Below are positions 56,531 to 64,000 of a stretch of DNA of 64,000 nt, one piece after another. Every line of letters begins with the position of its first letter. The stretch's first letter is position 1. The position numbers and the translations under genes are program-made. The notes beneath the pieces were generated by a model, which ran no database searches, was not told where the DNA came from, and saw only the letters and a program-made list of their open reading frames with translations. Source of the DNA: Solitalea lacus (GTDB lineage Bacteria; Bacteroidota; Bacteroidia; Sphingobacteriales; Sphingobacteriaceae); assembly GCF_022014595.1 (NCBI RefSeq), contig NZ_CP091740.1, positions 1,472,200-1,536,199 of the forward strand, in the 5' to 3' direction.

Positions 56531-57136
56531 ATGAACCATCAATTCCATGAAGTACCTTTCGAAAAACGTATAGAGCTTATTGAACATTTGCAGCGTTTTG
56601 TTGCGGTTGAGGAAACAGAAAAAGATCAAATTCTTTCGTCTGTTAGTTTTAAGATAGTTAAGAAAAAAGAATACCTGTTAACAGAAGGGCAATTATGCAC
56701 TTGTATTTACTTTGTTATTAGGGGCTGTTTAAGAGTTTACCTCATCACAGAGTCTGGCTTGGAGCAAATAACTCAATTTGCAATTGAAAACTGGTGGGTT
56801 ACTGATTACGACAGTTTTGAAAATCAGAGTCCATCACAGTTTTTTATTCAGGCAACAGAAGATTCTGAAATAATTGTGATTGATAAAAATTCTCTTGAAG
56901 AGCTTTTTAATCTTGTTCCTAAGGTTGAACGTTATTTTCGAATTATTTTACAAAAGAATCTTATTGCAGCACAACGTCGACTTTTATGGATTAATACTAT
57001 TTCATCCGAACAGCGCTATCGAAACTTTGTGGAATCGTTTCCTGCATTTGTTCAGCGGGTTCCGCAGTATATGTTAGCCTCTTATTTAGGTATTACTCCA
57101 GAGTTTTTGAGTAAAATAAGAGCCAAAAAGCAATAG
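56531..57136 (+). CDS. Crp/Fnr-family regulator
   Basis: 201 residues. cNMP-binding-type barrel: KKKEYLLTEGQLCTCIYFVI, RGCLRVYLITESGLEQITQF; then the dimer helix and winged helix with SEQRYRNFVESFPAFVQRVP and QYMLASYLGITPEFLSKIRA. Similar to the regulator at 11405 but a different protein. The AhpD-like gene starts 79 bases downstream on the same strand and is probably controlled by or cotranscribed with it. Confidence 0.9.
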   Translation: MNHQFHEVPFEKRIELIEHLQRFVAVEETEKDQILSSVSFKIVKKKEYLLTEGQLCTCIYFVIRGCLRVYLITESGLEQITQFAIENWWVTDYDSFENQSPSQFFIQATEDSEIIVIDKNSLEELFNLVPKVERYFRIILQKNLIAAQRRLLWINTISSEQRYRNFVESFPAFVQRVPQYMLASYLGITPEFLSKIRAKKQ

Positions 57137-57215
57137 TTTTCATTTTCTTAAACTAGATTAATTTTTTTAAGTAATGTACTCGCGACTTTTGGATTGTAGT
57201 AATAAAATATAAGTC

Positions 57216-57650
57216 ATGAGTAACAGAATTAAAATTAATCAGGTAGAGCCGGCAGCATATAAGGCCATGTTATCATTTGATAGCTATTTAAAGACAACCG
57301 ATATCAATCCCATTCATGGCGAACTAATCAAAATTAGAGCATCACAAATAAATGGTTGTTCATATTGTTTGGATATGCATGCTAAAGACGCCCGTCAGTT
57401 TGGTGAAACAGAACAGCGTATTTATACAATTAGTGCCTGGAGAGAAACTCCTTTCTTTTCAGAGGAAGAGCAAGCCATTCTGGCTTTAACGGAAGAAGTA
57501 ACGTTAATTCATCAGCATGTTTCTGATGAAACTTATACAAAAGCGACACGTGTACTAGGTGAAAAGAAGTTGGCACAGGTGCTAATGGCCATTATTATTA
57601 TTAATGCCTGGAACCGAATCGGTGTTACAACAGGGTTGATGCCGGAATAA
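57216..57650 (+). CDS. Carboxymuconolactone decarboxylase family (AhpD-like) protein
   Basis: 144 residues. The CMD core is IRASQINGCSYCLDMHAKDA, with the redox CxxC (Cys48, Cys51) and His55 of AhpD-like proteins, followed by RQFGETEQRIYTISAWRETP, FFSEEEQAILALTEEVTLIH and the end VLMAIIIINAWNRIGVTTG. These act as alkyl-hydroperoxide reducing partners or thiol oxidoreductases. A Crp-like regulator precedes it, a common pairing in this phylum for oxidative or quinone stress. Confidence 0.92.
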   Translation: MSNRIKINQVEPAAYKAMLSFDSYLKTTDINPIHGELIKIRASQINGCSYCLDMHAKDARQFGETEQRIYTISAWRETPFFSEEEQAILALTEEVTLIHQHVSDETYTKATRVLGEKKLAQVLMAIIIINAWNRIGVTTGLMPE

Positions 57651-57764
57651 TTTTAGATTATATCAAGGCTGTTTTCTTGATTACGGCCTTGAAATTTTTA
57701 GTTCAAGTGTATTTATGTTTACTAGACCCTTTTCTCAAAATGCTGGCAATCTTACGGAATATAA

Positions 57765-58035
57765 TGCATGCATGTTGGACTAAAGTAATTAGAGGACCTG
57801 AGTTTTTCTCCTCCAAAGGATAGTTCGAATTTATTCAATCCTTGAAATTCAGCCCCATCCATATAAGTTCCAAAATCATAAATGTCGAAGTCTTTCTCTT
57901 TAAAGTACAGCATGTCTTTGTAATGCAGTGGAACTTTTCTTCATCCAGGTAAGTTCCAAAATCATAAATCATATAACCTTTTTCTTTAAAATAAAGCACG
58001 TCTTTATTATGCAAAAGTTTATTGACCTTGCCAAA
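57765..58035 (-). pseudogene. Decayed acyltransferase gene tail with two near-copies of one segment
   Basis: The minus strand encodes, in two different frames, LLHNKDVLYFKEKGYMIYDF then GTYLD (upstream copy) and HYKDMLYFKEKDFDIYDFGT then YMDGAEFQGLNKFELSFGGE (downstream copy). These resemble the end of GNAT/FemAB-like acyltransferases (H-x-x-x-I-x-Y-x-K-E-K-G-y-k-x-Y-D-F-G and F-x-x-x-F-G-G). At DNA level 57857-57927 and 57943-58013 match at 56 of 71 positions by hand. The absence of an open frame and the two copies show a remnant, perhaps two tandem paralogues fused by a deletion. Confidence 0.6.
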
Positions 58036-58065
58036 TTAGTGCATGGTTTATCGATGGATATCACA

Positions 58066-60729
58066 TTACCGCGTAAACCTATAGGTCCATTTAATTAAAA
58101 AGATATTTCTAGATTGGTTGGCAAAAGCATAGTCAAATAAGTTGTTAATAATTGGGCTATCCAGTTCATAGGTTGAGTTTGAAGTGTTACCTTGTGACCA
58201 TACAAGGTAGAGTTCAGAACCCGGACGATACTCCCATCTCGCTACTAGGTTTGAACGAAACTGCACGAAATTAAAGTCTGGTTTTCCAAAACTGTAGTCT
58301 GTGGTTCCATCACCATTTTCATCAATGTTATACCTTCCTCCCTCCAGTTTTATTTGACTAACATTGTATGGTGTAAAACGATCATCATAGTTTTTGGCAA
58401 GTGGGTTTGAAACATAAGCGAAGTTATTGTACAGCGGTCTCGTTATAAATGGTTGCCCGTAGTATTGAAGTGTTAAGTCTGGAGTGATATTAAAATTCAA
58501 CCTTCCGGTAAAACGTAATGTGTTTTGATCAACTTCTCCAACAATGGTTCTGGTTACATTATTATAATCAACATTGCTTACAAACTGGTCCTGTCGGCGC
58601 CAATAATAAGAGTAATCTATTCCCGTGCTAATTTTTAAAGCATTCAGTGGTTGAAAGATAAATGCAATCCCGAGGTCGTTTCCTATTAATGTATTGTCAA
58701 ATCCCCAGAAGTTTGAGGTGTAAAATCTTGAGAATACCTTTTTTCTTTGATCGCTGTTGATGTATAGGTTCTGACCGATGCCAGCCGGACGACGAATTGA
58801 TGAAGCACCTCGTAGCGCGTTGTTTGAAATGTCGTATGGATTCCAGGTGAGACCCATTCCCGCCTGCCAGTTGTTGTTGAAAGTGGCGTGCGAATTAAAA
58901 TTGAAAGCTTGATAAATGAAGCGCCCACTATAATCCCATCTTGACCAATGATTATAATTTAATCGTGCCGAACGGAAAATTGAGAATGATTTCTGAAAAT
59001 GCAGCCCAGCCCAAGTAAAGTGGTTAATTTCATTGGCGGTTAACAGAAAGCCAATATCATTCAATTCAAGTTCTGGTGAGCGGAACGTTACTCCGGTTTC
59101 AAATTTAAATACTTCACCATTTTTACCTGAACGGCCGCCCGTTTTTCCTAAACGGAAAGTTCCTCCCAAACCTGTAAGTGAGGTTCGATTACTGTCAACA
59201 GATACTTCTGCTGCATTAGCCCGTTGAAAAAGGTGCTCAAATGCTGTTTGTGTTACTAAAACAGCTTCTTTACTGCCATTTACATGGCTAAATACCATAT
59301 TGCCTTTTATGTACCAGGTGCGATTATTCCAGAAATGAAGGTAATCTAATCCTCCAGAAAATGCATTTTGATGCAAAAGTGTTTTTAACCCGTTTTCACG
59401 CATCACTCCTGTAAAAATTCCCCCTAAAACAGTATTACCACCATTAACGTCTTTCTGTAACCTTCCAACAAAATAATTGGTGAGTGGTTCCACCATTTCA
59501 CTACGCTGTACCCCAACGTTATCAATGGTTGCCATTTCTCGTTGGGTTAAGCTTTCCAAAATACCAATGCTCCATCCTTTTTTGGTTTTTCCACTGAATT
59601 TGGCAGCTCCGATAATGGAAGTGTTTAATGGTGCATCGGCAAATTCATTGCTGGTTAGAGTTGGGTAGCCATGTGGAGAGGAACCAATACGTCTTGAGTA
59701 AAAAAGAAGATCGGAATCATAATCCCCCCCGGCTTCTGAGCCAGTTAACTGATAATTGAAAATGTTTCTGCTTTCAATAAAAAATGGTCTTCTTTCCTCG
59801 AAGAAGTTCTGAAATCCATCAATACGTACTTGGGATGGATCAGCTTCTACTTGACCAAAATCAGGGTTGATGGTGAAGTCGAGTATAAGATCATTTGTTA
59901 CAGCATATTTGCCGTCTAATCCCGCAGTTAATTTCGAGGTAGTACCAGTGGCAAACGGATTATTGGGCTGACTTGGATATTTTTCTGTTTGGGCTACAAC
60001 ATATGGTGCAATTTCTATCTGTTTATGGGTCGGGATATTATTTAAGCCATGCAACTCTCCAAAACTACTTACCCATACTCCCGAATTTTGCGGAATGTAC
60101 TGCCATGTTGAACGTTCTTCTTGTCTGAATAGACGACGCATAACTTGTATGCCCCAAACTTTGTTTGGCTCATTGCCGTAACGCAACTGACTAAGTGGGA
60201 TTTTTATTTCGGCAGTCCAACCCTTATCATCCACATTGGTCTTTGCAAACCAAATCGGATTCCAGCTGGGGTCCCAGTTATTTCCGTTGTCAGAAATAAA
60301 CTCATCGTTACGCACTCCTGAAACGGACAAAGTAAAAGAAAATGCCGAACGCAAATCGTGATAACTATCAATATTGATTTCTACCCAATCGCCTGGAAAT
60401 TCATCCCTGCGGCCCATAAACTTAATAATGGAATCGGGTGCTACATCATGACAGCGATAGGCTATATAAAGAAATTGATTATCGTAAAGGATTTTAAAGT
60501 TGGTTTGTTGCGAAGGAGATTTTCCTTCATGTGGCTGCCACTGCGTAAAATTGCCTCCCCAGTCAACACTATTCCATGCTTCCTCATTTGGAATGCCATC
60601 TAGGAGTATATTGCCATTTAGTTGCGTGGTGAAATATTTCTTTTTGGTAATCTCTGGGTCAGCAGATTGGCTATAAGTATTTAGAAAAGAGAGGAGTAAA
60701 GAGAATAGTGGTAACAAAGCTTTCTTCAT
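58066..60729 (-). CDS. DUF5916 protein with a CBM9-like N-terminus, secreted
   Basis: 887 residues. A signal peptide (LFSLLLSFLNTYSQ) precedes a CBM9-like domain (LLDGIPNEEAWNSVDWGGNF, FKILYDNQFLYIAYRCHD, GDWVEINIDSYHDLRSAFSF). The rest is a DUF5916 domain (TTSKLTAGLDGKYAVTNDLI, LDFTINPDFGQVEADPSQVR, FFEERRPFFIESRNIF), a probable outer-membrane beta-barrel ending in an aromatic residue pattern (NIFLIKWTYRFTR). A role in binding or hydrolysis of a peptide or carbohydrate at the surface is possible, but no catalytic residue is assigned. A run of seven Cs lies in the coding region near 59725. Confidence 0.88.
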   Translation of the reverse strand: MKKALLPLFSLLLSFLNTYSQSADPEITKKKYFTTQLNGNILLDGIPNEEAWNSVDWGGNFTQWQPHEGKSPSQQTNFKILYDNQFLYIAYRCHDVAPDSIIKFMGRRDEFPGDWVEINIDSYHDLRSAFSFTLSVSGVRNDEFISDNGNNWDPSWNPIWFAKTNVDDKGWTAEIKIPLSQLRYGNEPNKVWGIQVMRRLFRQEERSTWQYIPQNSGVWVSSFGELHGLNNIPTHKQIEIAPYVVAQTEKYPSQPNNPFATGTTSKLTAGLDGKYAVTNDLILDFTINPDFGQVEADPSQVRIDGFQNFFEERRPFFIESRNIFNYQLTGSEAGGDYDSDLLFYSRRIGSSPHGYPTLTSNEFADAPLNTSIIGAAKFSGKTKKGWSIGILESLTQREMATIDNVGVQRSEMVEPLTNYFVGRLQKDVNGGNTVLGGIFTGVMRENGLKTLLHQNAFSGGLDYLHFWNNRTWYIKGNMVFSHVNGSKEAVLVTQTAFEHLFQRANAAEVSVDSNRTSLTGLGGTFRLGKTGGRSGKNGEVFKFETGVTFRSPELELNDIGFLLTANEINHFTWAGLHFQKSFSIFRSARLNYNHWSRWDYSGRFIYQAFNFNSHATFNNNWQAGMGLTWNPYDISNNALRGASSIRRPAGIGQNLYINSDQRKKVFSRFYTSNFWGFDNTLIGNDLGIAFIFQPLNALKISTGIDYSYYWRRQDQFVSNVDYNNVTRTIVGEVDQNTLRFTGRLNFNITPDLTLQYYGQPFITRPLYNNFAYVSNPLAKNYDDRFTPYNVSQIKLEGGRYNIDENGDGTTDYSFGKPDFNFVQFRSNLVARWEYRPGSELYLVWSQGNTSNSTYELDSPIINNLFDYAFANQSRNIFLIKWTYRFTR

Positions 60730-61038
60730 GCGTCAATTTAATAATTGTTCAATATTCCTATAGTTTCGGCTTGTAACAAAGTGATGATTAATTGATGTTA
60801 GTCAATACTATTTTAACACATTGAATTCCGCTTAAAGACAACATGTTATTTTTTAATGTTGCATTTATGGTTGAATAAATTTTCGGAACGCAATCATGCT
60901 TATGAGTGAGGCCTTTAAAATTATAGATCAGTGAAGAGCAGGTAATTTAAAAGGTGGGGATTCTGAGATAAATAATATTCAGCTTTCATTAGATTACCTT
61001 AGAGGGGGAAGGAGGTTATTGTTTCTAATAAACCCTAA
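60730..61038. other. 309-base intergenic region, no gene seen
   Basis: Between two minus-strand genes; the promoter of the DUF5916 gene should lie here. AT-rich; no ORF, RNA or strong hairpin detected. Confidence 0.5.
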
Positions 61039-62580
61039 TCAACTCAGAATTTTTTGAGAAGTTTTATGCAAATAAACATTAGGGTCATGCTCAATGGCTC
61101 CTTGGGGAAGCCACTGCCACCATTTTCCTAAATCTCTTTTGATAATGTTGAGGTAGAACGGAGGTAGTTGCCTTGTTTCTCCTTCGAAATATTGTCTAAA
61201 AGCTTTATCCTCAATCAGTTTTTTGCGTACCTGGCGGTAAAAACTCAGACGTCCCCAGCCCTCAGATGAAATAGCTCTCATGAGGTTCATCCATTTAGAA
61301 GTGAATGTTGTTGTTGCAGCAAAGCGCCTGTAAATGGCTCTTTGTGAAAAGGAGTATTCTGTAAGGTCGATCACCTTGTCATAAAAGTCTACCCAGTCAT
61401 AATTTTTGGGTTTTACATTCATGGCCAGGTGATTGTTGAGGAAGTGAAAAGGAAATGGTAGCACCCTGTTATCTTTTTGATATTCAAGATTGAGGGGTGC
61501 AGCTTCTCCAAATGCAGAAAGTAATGAATAACCAGGAAAAGCTCCCGGCGAAAGATCTACGAATCGTTTGGTCAGTTCAAACGGTTCATCTCCTTCATCG
61601 GTATCCAGCCCTAGTACAAAGTTGGCTTGAAGGTAAGGGATGTACTTGAACACCATATTCACATGCTCTGATACCTTCTTTAATTTCTCTAGGCCTGTAT
61701 TATGCGAAGTGCGTGATTTATTACCCAGCTCGTACCAAGATTCAATACCTGGTAGCATGGCAATAAAGCCATTTTTCTGAAAAACTTTAAGATGATCTTC
61801 AGTTAGAATTGACAAACTACTTTCCGCAATAAATTGAAAGCTTTTGGGCGGTGCCACTATTGCTATAGCATCCATGTAATGTTCAAATCGTACACCGAAA
61901 TTAGGGTCGTGCCAAACAATTAATGGTTTTTTAAATTTGGTAAGAAGGAATCGTAAATCGTTCTTCATCGTCTCAAAATCTAATGCCTGATACGGGACAG
62001 TGGCATCAATGCAGAAAGGACATGTGTAAGGGCAGCCCACACTGCCAATCATCGGAACTATTTTAAGAAAAGGAGCCTTTTTTAACGTTTCTTCAATAAA
62101 CCGCCAGCGCTCAACGACACCCGGTAAATTTGGCGGCTGTGCTGCCTCCGCTAGGTGTTTGCCTATTGGGCGTTGCGGTGTGCAGTTGTTTGTAATTTGA
62201 GCAATGGTTGATTGATGAGTGAAACCCACCACATAGTCGAAGTACTTAACGGAATCATCGGGGTAACAACGGGCATGTGGCCCACCCAGTACCGTTACAA
62301 TATTTTGACTGCGAAGATAGTTGCTGAGTGCATAAGCCAGCATTGCCGACTGAGTAAAAGCACAGATAAACACGAGGTTCATCCCCTCAGGTAGTTCTTT
62401 GCGTAAATCCTCCACACCGGTATAACAAATCAGTTTTACATCATGTCCATCCTTCTCGCACCATGTTGCCACTACCTGTGGCATTATGCTCGCCATATTT
62501 GCATGCATAATTTTGGCCCACACCGTAAATGTTGGCCCTTTACTAACCAAATCAATAACTCCAATTTTAAGCTTTTGCAT
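61039..62580 (-). CDS. B12-binding-domain radical SAM protein, orphan
   Basis: 513 residues. An N-terminal cobalamin-binding-like Rossmann domain (KIGVIDLVSKGPTFTVWAKI to NIVTVLGGPHARCYPDDSVK) is followed by a radical SAM domain with the cluster motif CPYTCPFC (CxxxCxxC) in GSVGCPYTCPFCIDATVPYQ. Then come DPNFGVRFE, GIESWYELG, FVLGLDTDEGDEPFELTKRF and a C-terminal part rich in Trp and aromatic residues. This is the class B architecture of the BchE/HpnR type, which can act as methylases or other enzymes on lipids or tetrapyrroles. No biosynthetic neighbour is present, so the substrate is open. The B12 site motif DxHxxG is not clearly kept. Confidence 0.85.
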   Translation of the reverse strand: MQKLKIGVIDLVSKGPTFTVWAKIMHANMASIMPQVVATWCEKDGHDVKLICYTGVEDLRKELPEGMNLVFICAFTQSAMLAYALSNYLRSQNIVTVLGGPHARCYPDDSVKYFDYVVGFTHQSTIAQITNNCTPQRPIGKHLAEAAQPPNLPGVVERWRFIEETLKKAPFLKIVPMIGSVGCPYTCPFCIDATVPYQALDFETMKNDLRFLLTKFKKPLIVWHDPNFGVRFEHYMDAIAIVAPPKSFQFIAESSLSILTEDHLKVFQKNGFIAMLPGIESWYELGNKSRTSHNTGLEKLKKVSEHVNMVFKYIPYLQANFVLGLDTDEGDEPFELTKRFVDLSPGAFPGYSLLSAFGEAAPLNLEYQKDNRVLPFPFHFLNNHLAMNVKPKNYDWVDFYDKVIDLTEYSFSQRAIYRRFAATTTFTSKWMNLMRAISSEGWGRLSFYRQVRKKLIEDKAFRQYFEGETRQLPPFYLNIIKRDLGKWWQWLPQGAIEHDPNVYLHKTSQKILS

Positions 62581-62772
62581 TTTTGTAGATTAAGAGTTGG
62601 TTTTCAAAAGATTGCTTGATTAGAATGTGAGTAAAAGATATAAAAAGGGTACTGCTTTAGTTGATAAGAATGATAAACTTAAGATAATATTTTTTAATGG
62701 ATTATTATAGAGTGAATTTTGCTAATTGTGAAAGTTAGCTGAGCTGGAAAATACCATTTCATATATTTGGAT

Positions 62773-63225
62773 ATGCAGTTACAAGAAGTTAAGCAAGGTG
62801 ATTTTATGATATCTACAGATAAACAAAAGTTAGATGTCAACTACATTCATCATTATTTAAGTGTCGAATCGTATTGGGCCCAAAATATACCGTTTGAAAC
62901 AGTACAAAAATCGATAGAAGGGTCTTTATGTTTTGGTGTGTTTGACGAGGCCAAGCAAATTGGTTTTGCTCGCATGGTAACTGATGGTGCTACTTTTGCC
63001 TATTTGGCGGATGTGTTTGTTGACGAGCAGTATCGAGGTAAAGGATTATCGAAATGGTTAATGCAATCCATTATGGCTCACCCCGATTTGCAGGGATTAC
63101 GCAGAGTGGTGCTGGTAACCCGTGATGCGCAAGGCTTGTACTCGCAATTTGGCTTCGAACCGTTAAATGATGCAGACAAGTATATGCAGATTAGGGTTAT
63201 AAATGCATATAAGAATTTACTGTAA
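62773..63225 (+). CDS. GNAT-family N-acetyltransferase
   Basis: 150 residues from the ATG at 62773 (a TTG two codons upstream is in frame). The GNAT core is seen at SLCFGVFDEAKQIGFARMVT, FAYLADVFVDEQYRGKGLSK with the acetyl-CoA loop QYRGKGLS, and RRVVLVTRDAQGLYSQFGFE. It probably transfers an acetyl group to an amine on a small molecule or protein. The substrate is unknown. It stands alone, divergent from the radical SAM gene. Confidence 0.93.
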   Translation: MQLQEVKQGDFMISTDKQKLDVNYIHHYLSVESYWAQNIPFETVQKSIEGSLCFGVFDEAKQIGFARMVTDGATFAYLADVFVDEQYRGKGLSKWLMQSIMAHPDLQGLRRVVLVTRDAQGLYSQFGFEPLNDADKYMQIRVINAYKNLL

Positions 63226-63449
63226 TTTTTTTCGGAAAAGAAACATTATAAGAACTGATTAATGAAGATTAGTGAGTTTGAATTTACTTCCGAATATTAT
63301 TCTTAAAATTCATAAATAGTATAAGTTGCTATTTTTTAAATATTTATACTAATGGATAAGTTTTTCGTTAAATATTTACTATGTATAAAATTACCTAATT
63401 GTGGGTATTGTTTTCTCAATAAGGTTGGGATATATTTACCCAAAAAAGT

Positions 63450-64000
63450 ATGTCCAGATTCCGTTTGCGTTTTATTTTTTTCCTGTTAATTATTTCTCTT
63501 ATTCATTTAAAGGCATTTTCGCAGAACAACTTTCCGACAGGATTGGATTTTGATGACGTTTCTTATTCTAAAACTCCCCGGAAAGCTAAGTTAACTCGTG
63601 GTCTGGAGGTTGTGCCTTCTTCGGCATCCCTTAAAATCTATTCGCCTTACCCAGGTCATCAGGGTAGCTATGGAACCTGCGCGGCATGGGCATCGGCCTA
63701 TTGTGCTAAAACAATTGTAGAAGCCATAAAAAACAACTGGACACAAAAGGAAGAAATCACCAGTCATGCCTTTTCTCCTGCCTTTTTATTTCGATTGTTG
63801 AAACCGGAAGATGATCAATGTAAAGGTGGTGCAAATCTTTCCAATGCTTTATTACTATTGAAAGAAAAAGGTACAGTGCCATATAGTGAGATTTCAGCAG
63901 ACTGTGTCCCTGCTGTTACCGAAAGTCAATTAACAACTGCATTTCACACAAGAATAAATGACTATTTAACATTATTTGATGTGAATGCTACTGAGCAACA
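63450..64000 (+). CDS. Secreted papain-like (C1 family) cysteine peptidase, 3' partial
   Basis: ATG at 63450; the frame runs open through the right edge, 183 codons visible. A signal peptide (FIFFLLIISLIHLKAFSQ) is followed by a propeptide-like stretch and the start of the C1 domain: SPYPGHQGSYGTCAAWASAY, where Gln and Cys of the QGxxGTCAAWA motif correspond to the oxyanion Gln and catalytic Cys of papain. Then comes SPAFLFRLLKPEDDQCKGGA. The His and Asn of the triad would lie outside the window. It probably degrades or processes extracellular protein. No terminal stop is visible. Confidence 0.85.
   Translation, partial: MSRFRLRFIFFLLIISLIHLKAFSQNNFPTGLDFDDVSYSKTPRKAKLTRGLEVVPSSASLKIYSPYPGHQGSYGTCAAWASAYCAKTIVEAIKNNWTQKEEITSHAFSPAFLFRLLKPEDDQCKGGANLSNALLLLKEKGTVPYSEISADCVPAVTESQLTTAFHTRINDYLTLFDVNATEQ

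Overview
The window looks like a chromosomal segment of a Bacteroidota bacterium, most plausibly of the Sphingobacteriales/Sphingobacteriaceae type. The basis is low GC content, TonB receptors with a carboxypeptidase-like N-terminal domain, DUF5916 and DUF6600 proteins, pumps fused to TolC-like domains, BadF-type sugar kinase, a CreD/winged-helix pair and -7 boxes of the TAnnTTTG kind. The genus assignment is an inference. I see no rRNA, tRNA, CRISPR array or prophage.

Layout. Bases 1-6450 hold a heavy-metal efflux block: an RND pump fused to an outer-membrane factor (cut by the left edge), its adaptor lipoprotein, and a Zn/Cd/Pb-type P1B ATPase without an N-terminal metal-binding domain. Bases 6648-10183 carry glgB, a secreted NTF2-like protein and rlmF. 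Bases 10321-17052 are accessory: small secreted proteins, a Crp/Fnr regulator, a cupin, a dienelactone hydrolase, a GyrI-like protein, a DUF5655 protein, a GreA/Rnk-like factor, two short genes of 57 residues, a broken DinB gene and an intact secreted DinB protein. Bases 17337-21175 form a sugar-metabolism block: gap and pfkA in one operon, a divergent NrtR-type Nudix regulator with a palindrome in the shared promoter region, and a BadF-type kinase. Bases 21623-27400 hold a secreted esterase and a probable metal-uptake locus (small Cys protein, TonB receptor, PepSY membrane protein).

Bases 27445-36915 are mainly housekeeping: a lipocalin that may be frameshifted, mdh, gyrB, a Rieske lipoprotein, an OmpH-like lipoprotein, an Hsp15-like protein, dapD, a threonylcarbamoyl-AMP synthase and cca. 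Bases 36975-41270 hold the CreD operon, a pRiA4b ORF-3-like acidic protein and miaA. At 41426-43030 lies an apparently intact IS1634-family insertion sequence flanked by a perfect 155-bp direct repeat, which I read as a very long target-site duplication. It has duplicated the 3' end of a lipoprotein gene and left a full-length copy of that gene.

Bases 43961-57650 contain a CoA-pyrophosphatase-like Nudix enzyme, a DUF6600 lipoprotein with a 69-bp tandem repeat, the tail-specific protease prc, an AsmA-like protein, mtfA, an OmpA-like lipoprotein, purT, a second Crp/Fnr regulator and an AhpD-like protein. Bases 57765-63225 hold the decayed tail of an acyltransferase gene with two near-copies of the same segment, a large DUF5916 protein, an orphan B12-type radical SAM enzyme and a GNAT acetyltransferase. 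The right edge cuts a secreted papain-like peptidase gene. Most convergent gene pairs are separated by clear hairpin terminators.

I did not find a convincing wholly new multi-gene system. The strongest unusual signals are the long IS target duplication, the gene remnants, the palindromic operator candidate and the Cys-rich uptake locus.
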